Below, piece by piece: positions 58,167 to 64,000 of a stretch of DNA of 64,000 nucleotides. The stretch comes from Pinus tabuliformis (Eukaryota; Streptophyta; Pinopsida; Pinales; Pinaceae). Each line of letters opens with the position of its first letter. Positions within the stretch are counted from its first letter, which is position 1. The notes under the pieces were generated by a model, which was not told the origin of the DNA, made no database searches, and saw nothing but the letters and a program-made list of their open reading frames with translations. The stretch lies in NCBI GenBank assembly GCA_031772625.1, contig CM062815.1, positions 607,803,918 to 607,867,917 on the forward strand, in the 5' to 3' direction. The position numbers and the translations under genes were made by a program.

Positions 58167-58500
58167 TTATGTTGAACCCAGCTTCATGCGCACAGTGATG
58201 TTGTGCATGAGTTTTGGAGTTTCTACACCAAATATTTGACAAGCTATTGCAATGTGAATATTGAAACCATTGTTGCTATGACATACTTCATCTGAATAAA
58301 CGCCATGTCTTTGCCAACACAGATTTGCGTGCCGACTTGGACTACTGCGAGCTTGAAGTTGCTATGCGCAATGAAATGGCCTCCTTCATTCAGCCACCTC
58401 TTCGGCTTGAATTCGGGATAGTTCGTACCCCATATGGCATCCATGTGCTATCTTTGGTCCAGTCTGGGCTAAGTCGACAAGATCTAAGCTACGACGTTTT
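58167..58500 (-). pseudogene. cytochrome P450 C-terminal fragment
   Basis: The minus strand encodes MDAIWGTNYPEFKPKRWLNE, equivalent to the PERF-region of CYP86-clan enzymes (FKPERWL is usual). The heme loop follows as VVQVGTQICVGKDMAFIQMK, where FxxGPRxCxGKDMA is expected; the heme-ligand Cys is kept. The end of the domain (VIATMVSIFTLQ) and a C-terminal PKLMHNITVRMKLG in another frame lead to a TAA at 58169-58167. Only about the last 100 residues of a roughly 500-residue enzyme remain, with stops and at least one frameshift. Resemblance is closest to CYP704/CYP86/CYP94-type fatty-acid hydroxylases. It is a dead fragment. Confidence 0.8.
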
Positions 58501-58870
58501 CCTTGAGATCACCCGCTACGAGAATCTTCTGGTTGAAACTCAAGGGTATATCCCAGCATTGAGCTACCCCTCTTGATTAATAGAGTAACCTCTCTCGGAC
58601 ATCTTAATATATTCGATTGCCTAAGACATCTTAATATATTCAATTTAGATTTCCTTTAAAATGTATAGGAACAAGACTCTCCAGCTTGAATCACTAGAAT
58701 CACCAAAGTTTGTGAGACTTGAAGGCATAAACCTCCATTTCCATGACCGCCGCCAATTATGGCTTCCAATTTTCTAAATTCTAGCAATGCCAATAAGGCA
58801 GATGCCATAAACCAAATGACCTCTTTCGTATCCAGACGAGTTGGCATCCGGAGCCTTGCAAGTGGCGATG

Positions 58871-59172
58871 CTACTTTGTTTTTTTTTTTTTTCTAACCAC
58901 ATGGTGAATCGGTAACTATCAAGTTTAATCCACGGGAGACCCAGGATCAAACCTCATTGCTGCCACTATAACACCAAGAGCATAACCAACCACTTGCAAG
59001 TCGGGTATGCTAAGATCCTATGATTTTAGCAAGAGCAGACCCAGCGGTCAGGGGGGGTCCGCCCCTCTAGCCGCCACCACAGCAGGTCACTGTACTCCAT
59101 GAGATTTGAACTTTGGTCTCCCGAGCTTCGCCTGTTTGACTTACCGTTAAACCACACATCACCTACTTTGTT
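58871..59172 (-). mobile_element. dimeric tRNA-derived SINE with target duplication
   Basis: The minus-strand element runs from 59162 to a 14-base A tail (58892-58879). It is flanked by CTACTTTG(TT) at 58871-58880 and 59163-59172. Two tRNA-like units lie in tandem. Unit 1 has an A box TGTGGTTTAACGG (59156-59144) and a B box AAGTTCAAATCTC (59113-59101). Unit 2 has an A box AGTGGTTGGTTATGC (58994-58980) and a B box GGTTTGATCCTGG (58953-58941). Total length is about 285 bp. The perfect target duplication and clear A tail make this a firm call. Confidence 0.85.
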
Positions 59173-59464
59173 ACACTTGTGAGAGCTATCTCTACATGGG
59201 ATAAGGCGGGAGGGCACTTAGCCTCATCTAGGTCTGCACGTTGTCTGAATGTAGGTGTGGGTTTTTTATATAAATTTTTTTTTTTTTTAATTTTTATTTC
59301 TCGTAATTACTTATATAAAAAAATTTCCATATTTTGATCAAATTATTTGCGAATATAGAAATGGCATTTTGGCATGGATTTCGCTGACTTGTTTGGTTTT
59401 TTCCTGAACCTTTATTACACTTGGATAACTCAAGTATTTGAGAGCTCCGTTGCAAGCTTTTTTA

Positions 59465-59641
59465 TTTTACCCAATGGTTAAGAGCATGTGTTTCGTCTTA
59501 AGAGATTACAAGTTCAAAACTAGATGCGGTAGAGTGTGTATGCCTTGGTAGACTTAGCAATCAAATAGTTGCACAGAGGTGGGTCCCTTGTCCCACAAAC
59601 AAAAGAATCTCATACACCAATTCAGTGTCGGCTTGGCTGTG

Positions 59642-59646
<5 letters not shown>
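59465..59646 (+). mobile_element. monomeric tRNA-like SINE
   Basis: The A box CAATGGTTAAGAGCATG (near 59472) and a B-box-like CAAGTTCAAAAC (59509-59520) are similar to the SINE head interrupted by the LINE. A tRNA-unrelated body of about 120 bp leads directly into a TA run. No target duplication was identified. Confidence 0.55.

Positions 59647-59714
<68 letters not shown>
59645..59714. repeat. (TA)35 microsatellite
   Basis: About 70 bases of uninterrupted TA immediately after the SINE body. Confidence 0.98.
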
Positions 59715-59716
<2 letters not shown>

Positions 59717-62700
59717 TCTTACTTAAATTATACACCATAAAAATCTATAAATACAACATTATAATTAATATATATAATCATATCACTTAAATTATACACA
59801 ATCAAAATATATAAATTAATAGAATCTTTTAAAGTTATTAAGTTATATTTTCTATTTTTACAATAATAATATAACTTAATTATGAACTAAAATGACAATA
59901 GTATTGTCATTGAGAGAGAATCTAGCCATTAATGTATTGGATTTACATTTGGAAACATGAAATTTCAACTTCAATTTGATGTGCTTTTTCTTTTGGTTAT
60001 ATTAAGGGTGGTTATCTTGTAATGTGCATTCATCCATCTAGTATTCAACCCATGGATGTGGAACGGGAAGGTGGATGTGGACTAAAGAAGGCCTCTTTAG
60101 TTGATTATGATAATGGCAAGGGTATAGTAGGACACTTAATTTAGGTAACAAATTCATGTAAACTTTCTGTGGTTGAATCTATAGTTTTAGAGATCTGCCT
60201 CAAAGATAACCCTAATTTGATGAACCCAATTCCTTACATTCTAGATAAGAAAATTCCACCAAGTGGCAACACAATTATCACCAAGAGGCTTGAATCAAAT
60301 CGCATTTGATATCTCTTTATTTGTTAACACAACTTTAAATGCACTTAATTATTTTGATAGGTGTTTCTCTGCACACTTGGTTTGGGTAGGCACTGTTCAT
60401 CCCAACCAATCGCAAAGCCTCGGTTTTTTCTGTGTCCCTTGAATTAAAATATGACACATGCTCTCATCCAACCAAATAAAAAATACATAATACTTACCCT
60501 ATGTTTTATTGAGGCTCTCCATTGGGGTTTTCTTGGTCGGTATACTAAAAACATGATTTCACATCTCATCTTCATCAACGCTATTGTCAAATCACTCTTA
60601 AATTTTTCAAGAAGAATCCACAATGGCTCTAGCGAACATAGCACAATAGACCTAATCTGAGTGCTTCTTCTTACTAAATCGATTGTGGATCTCCTAGGAG
60701 AAAATATATCATTCTGCATTTTCACCTTTGTCATCTCTATTGTTGAAATGCTCAAAGAAAATTTTAGGGTAAATTTTCTTGGGATGGATATTGAAAATAT
60801 CCTTTTACTTTTTTATTCCTCCATTGGTTCCTCCAATAGTGGCTTTTAGAAAGCATATCTAAGGTTTTGGGAAATGTTAAAACAAATTGTTTTCTCACAC
60901 TTTTTCACCAACTGAACATTATTATTAAGCATGGGGATGGTTGTATCATTCACCTTCCTCTCATCCATATGCCCCAATTCATACAATTGGAAAAGACTCT
61001 TGAATTTTGATATGAGATTCTTCAACTTAAGAGATAATTGGAAGGAAGTTACTACTGAAAGAAGTCTTGGATCTCCTTCTCCAGCTGGTAGATTTCAAAA
61101 GCATATATGATTCTGGAGAATATTACAACAACTTGTTCTCTCACACTTTTTCGAACATCCTTATTGAGGAATTTTTTTCCATCCATGTGAAAAAACCATT
61201 AATAACTAAAATTAGCAATCCCAAAATATATAAATAACTTTTAACCTAAATATCTTTTAACAACGACAATTAAATACAATCAAAATTTGAGTTTCTATAG
61301 TAGCAGGAGGTTAAATTTAAGAAAATAGTTACACTAACATAAATGTCCCAAAACAATGACATAGTAATGATGGTATCCTTCCCGTTGTTGCTACCTCCTC
61401 ATCCTATGCTTTATTATATGACATTTGAGAAATGGAGGAAGTACGAAGGTGGGATAAGAATTAATCAAAGAAAAATATGAAGAGAGAAAATGAAGGAAAG
61501 GAAACCATGTTCACTCAAGAAGCATAAAAAATGGATCCATGAACTCCCATAAAATAAAATAAAAACATCAAGCTCCTTGCCAATAATGAGAAAGAAACTA
61601 AATTAGGAAAAAAAAGAAATTTTCAAAAGAGATGCTCATTTGAATATAACACTAGGCTCACAAGCATCTCTAGCCAATTTTGGCTAATATATGTGAAGTT
61701 CCTTTAAATTTAGGTATCTTCTTTCATTGAATAAAGACAATTTATCAAGCAATGTTCAAGTCATTTCATAATTTAAAAGAAGAAAAAGTAAAAAAAAAAA
61801 TTGATGAATCTATCTTAGTGATAAACATGTTTTTAAGTTCCAATTTCATATTCGTTTTATTCTAACAATGTTTTTTTCCTTTTTGTTGTTTATGCAAAAA
61901 TTCCTAGCACTATGAGGTGTCCAACTCATCATATGTTGATTTAGATAACTTGAACAACATGATATATCATGATTGTTGGTGTTTAAGTATGTGATGATCA
62001 ATTTTTTTATATATAAATGGGAAATTATGAATGCAAATTGGTCCATGTTTATGAAAAACTGTGATGATTTATACTTGCAAATGTAGTCAATTCCCTATTG
62101 TCACCCTTAGGCTTTTGATGTTTTAATATTTTGTGATTCTTGAAAAAAGCTTGAGGATTTTGCATCCTATTATACTTTATTATAAGCATTTTATTTTAGG
62201 GATTTTATGCCTAGGGATTTTGTGATTTCTTAAAGAATCATGATGATTTTTTCCCTAACGCAATATACAATATTATGGGCATTTCATTTTGAAGAACAAT
62301 TAATATGACGAGACCTACCTTTGTTATTTTTCTGAAATTTTCTTTAAACTAATAGATGAAATTGGTCATATGAGTAATGTGTGGGGAAATAAATCATGGT
62401 TGTCAATTCGAAAGTTACTTGAAAATGTCCATTTAGACCAAAAAACACAAAAAGTTGTTTTACCAAAGAGATTGTACAACTTTGATCTTTAAACTTGCAA
62501 AACCCATAAATGAGCATGTTCTTTCGGAAATCGAAGTTCTTGATGTGTACTGGGAAACTCTTTATAAGGTAATCATCATTTTTGTAGAAGAGTTTCATAC
62601 ACAATGAAACTACATTTTGATTCACTATGACTATAAACAACATTTTCGAAAAAATGTCTTTCTTTTTGCATTATTGAAGCTGAGATGTCAAATATAATTG

Positions 62701-64000
62701 TATGCTTCCACACACACGCACACACACACATGTCTCACACACACACATACATATAGTTTTTGAATAGTAATATATGTATGGTTTCTACTATTATTTCCAA
62801 ATTCCAAATTTGTTTATTTTATTTACGCAAAATATTTCCATGTGTTTTGTTCTGAATATTATGTTTCCATGAACAAGGAACACCACACATACTCAAAATA
62901 TTGCAAATATTTTTATTACATTGAAGTATGATAATATATATATCAAGAATTGCTTATTGTGTCTCAATAATTCTTATAGACAACATAAATGACATAAGGA
63001 GCTATGCCACAAAATTGTTCCTTCAAACTAAGAGTATAAAATAGACTAGTGACCACCATGATGCTTGGAGATCAGTTTAACTGAGTAAGTGCCTCATTTT
63101 CTTACTCGTTAAATATGATGAACTATTTCTAGATATTTGGACATCCATCTCAACCAATATTTCAATCCTTTTGCAAAGGACTATTGTATAAATGGCATAT
63201 TCATCTAACAACCTTTTCATAGAGATGCCAACATAAGCTTTCTTAAAAGACACATCCAACTCAGTTGTTCTTGCCATAGAAATTTTCAAAAGTACTTTCA
63301 CAACATTCAATGATACAACAATTCTATTTGCAATATGATTTTCACACATCTTCACAACAACTTATTAATGAAAGTTTTTTCTCCTAAGTACCATAAATAT
63401 ATTTACCTGATAGACACCTCATCATTCCCATGTTCAAAATTTATTTCATGCCATTTTACAAAAAACAAAGAAATTAATCTCCTCTGCTATGTACCTTATG
63501 CCTACAAGGATTATCATTGTTCTGGGACATTTATGTTAGTGTAACTTTCTTCTTAAATTTAACCTCTTGCTACATTGTCTAGAAGATATATAGAAACACA
63601 AATTTTGACTGTAAATCATTGTCCATATATTTCGCTTCACTATTTCCTCCCATATTCCCCCACTCCTCCTATTCATGTTGCTTTTGTCGGATTTTCTCAA
63701 AATAATGTTGAACTTTATACTGTTTTCTAAGTGAAATTGTGGCTTGTTTAGACTATGCTTTGACGTTATGGGTCCCCACAATTTAAACAGTTTTTACCTA
63801 TTTAATAAAAAAACTTAACTTTAGAATTTAGCATTCTAAATTGATGCCACTGTTTAAACTTGTGTAATGGATTAGAAAGCTATCGTGTTTGTGGAAAAGT
63901 AGAATATGTTGGCGTGATAAGAATCTTCAATACTAATTCCATAAAAACATGAAAAGTTTCATTTGGATCCAGTTGGACTCCCATTTCATATTTTAACATA
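59715..64000. other. AT-rich intergenic DNA, no gene recognised
   Basis: Open stretches on both strands (for example 60444-60755 and 62344-62643 minus) are rich in rare-looking residues and resemble nothing known. A CA microsatellite lies at 62709-62753. A weak repeat about 242 bp apart shares CTCACACTTTTTC near 60895 and 61138. Confidence 0.5.

Noticed and set aside
58656-58847. Minus-strand 63-codon open stretch near the P450 fragment
   Set aside because: It does not resemble any P450 segment or other known protein.
59569-59790. 73-codon open stretch of repeated Tyr-Ile
   Set aside because: It is translation of the TA microsatellite.

Overview
This is nuclear DNA from a land plant with a large, repeat-rich genome. 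The evidence is an L-type lectin receptor kinase relic, a cytochrome P450 C-terminal relic, a plant-type L1 LINE with a C-terminal RNase H, tRNA-derived SINEs, and Ty3/gypsy elements, one with a tRNA-Asp-type primer site. No intact host gene was found in 64 kb. A gymnosperm or another large-genome seed plant would fit, but that is inference. A run of 100 N (6334-6433) marks an assembly gap.

Layout: (1) 1-6333 is the 5' part of a leftward Ty3/gypsy fossil: RT/RNase H, an extra RNase H, protease, gag, primer site, LTR. (2) 6434-13830 is LTR-like debris with a 46-bp triplication, a degenerate 40/60-bp minisatellite (10389-10830), and a rightward LTR plus leader made of nested tandem repeats (11994-13830). 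(3) 14248-19669 is a leftward L-type lectin receptor kinase pseudogene split by an old LTR element (15877-19387) that carries 5-bp target duplications. (4) 19670-24725 is AT-rich DNA with local tandem duplications. (5) 24744-31248 is a full-length LINE with an 18-bp target duplication that falls in the A box of a tRNA-like SINE head; ORF1 and ORF2 are both mildly broken. (6) 31320-39630 is AT-rich DNA with many two-copy tandem duplications, a roughly 450-bp segment duplicated 1.35 kb apart, and one exon-like open stretch. (7) 39630-53690 is a second leftward Ty3/gypsy fossil whose 5' LTR is split by a rightward short-internal LTR element (45591-53002). That element encodes a G-patch plus zinc-knuckle protein and has a rearranged 3' LTR. 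(8) 53690-57300 is LTR-like and tandemly duplicated sequence. (9) 57300-64000 holds a P450 fragment, a dimeric tRNA-SINE with target duplications, a monomeric SINE head next to a 70-bp TA run, and AT-rich DNA.

The most unusual items are these. The 45591-53002 element combines G-patch/CCHC coding capacity, antisense tRNA-like modules and paired G-boxes in its LTR, and an antisense LTR shard inside its 3' LTR. Both gypsy fossils place an RNase H domain between protease and reverse transcriptase. The LINE's ancestral ORF1 stop overlaps the ORF2 start as ATGA. All similarity statements are by eye; no search or alignment program was run.
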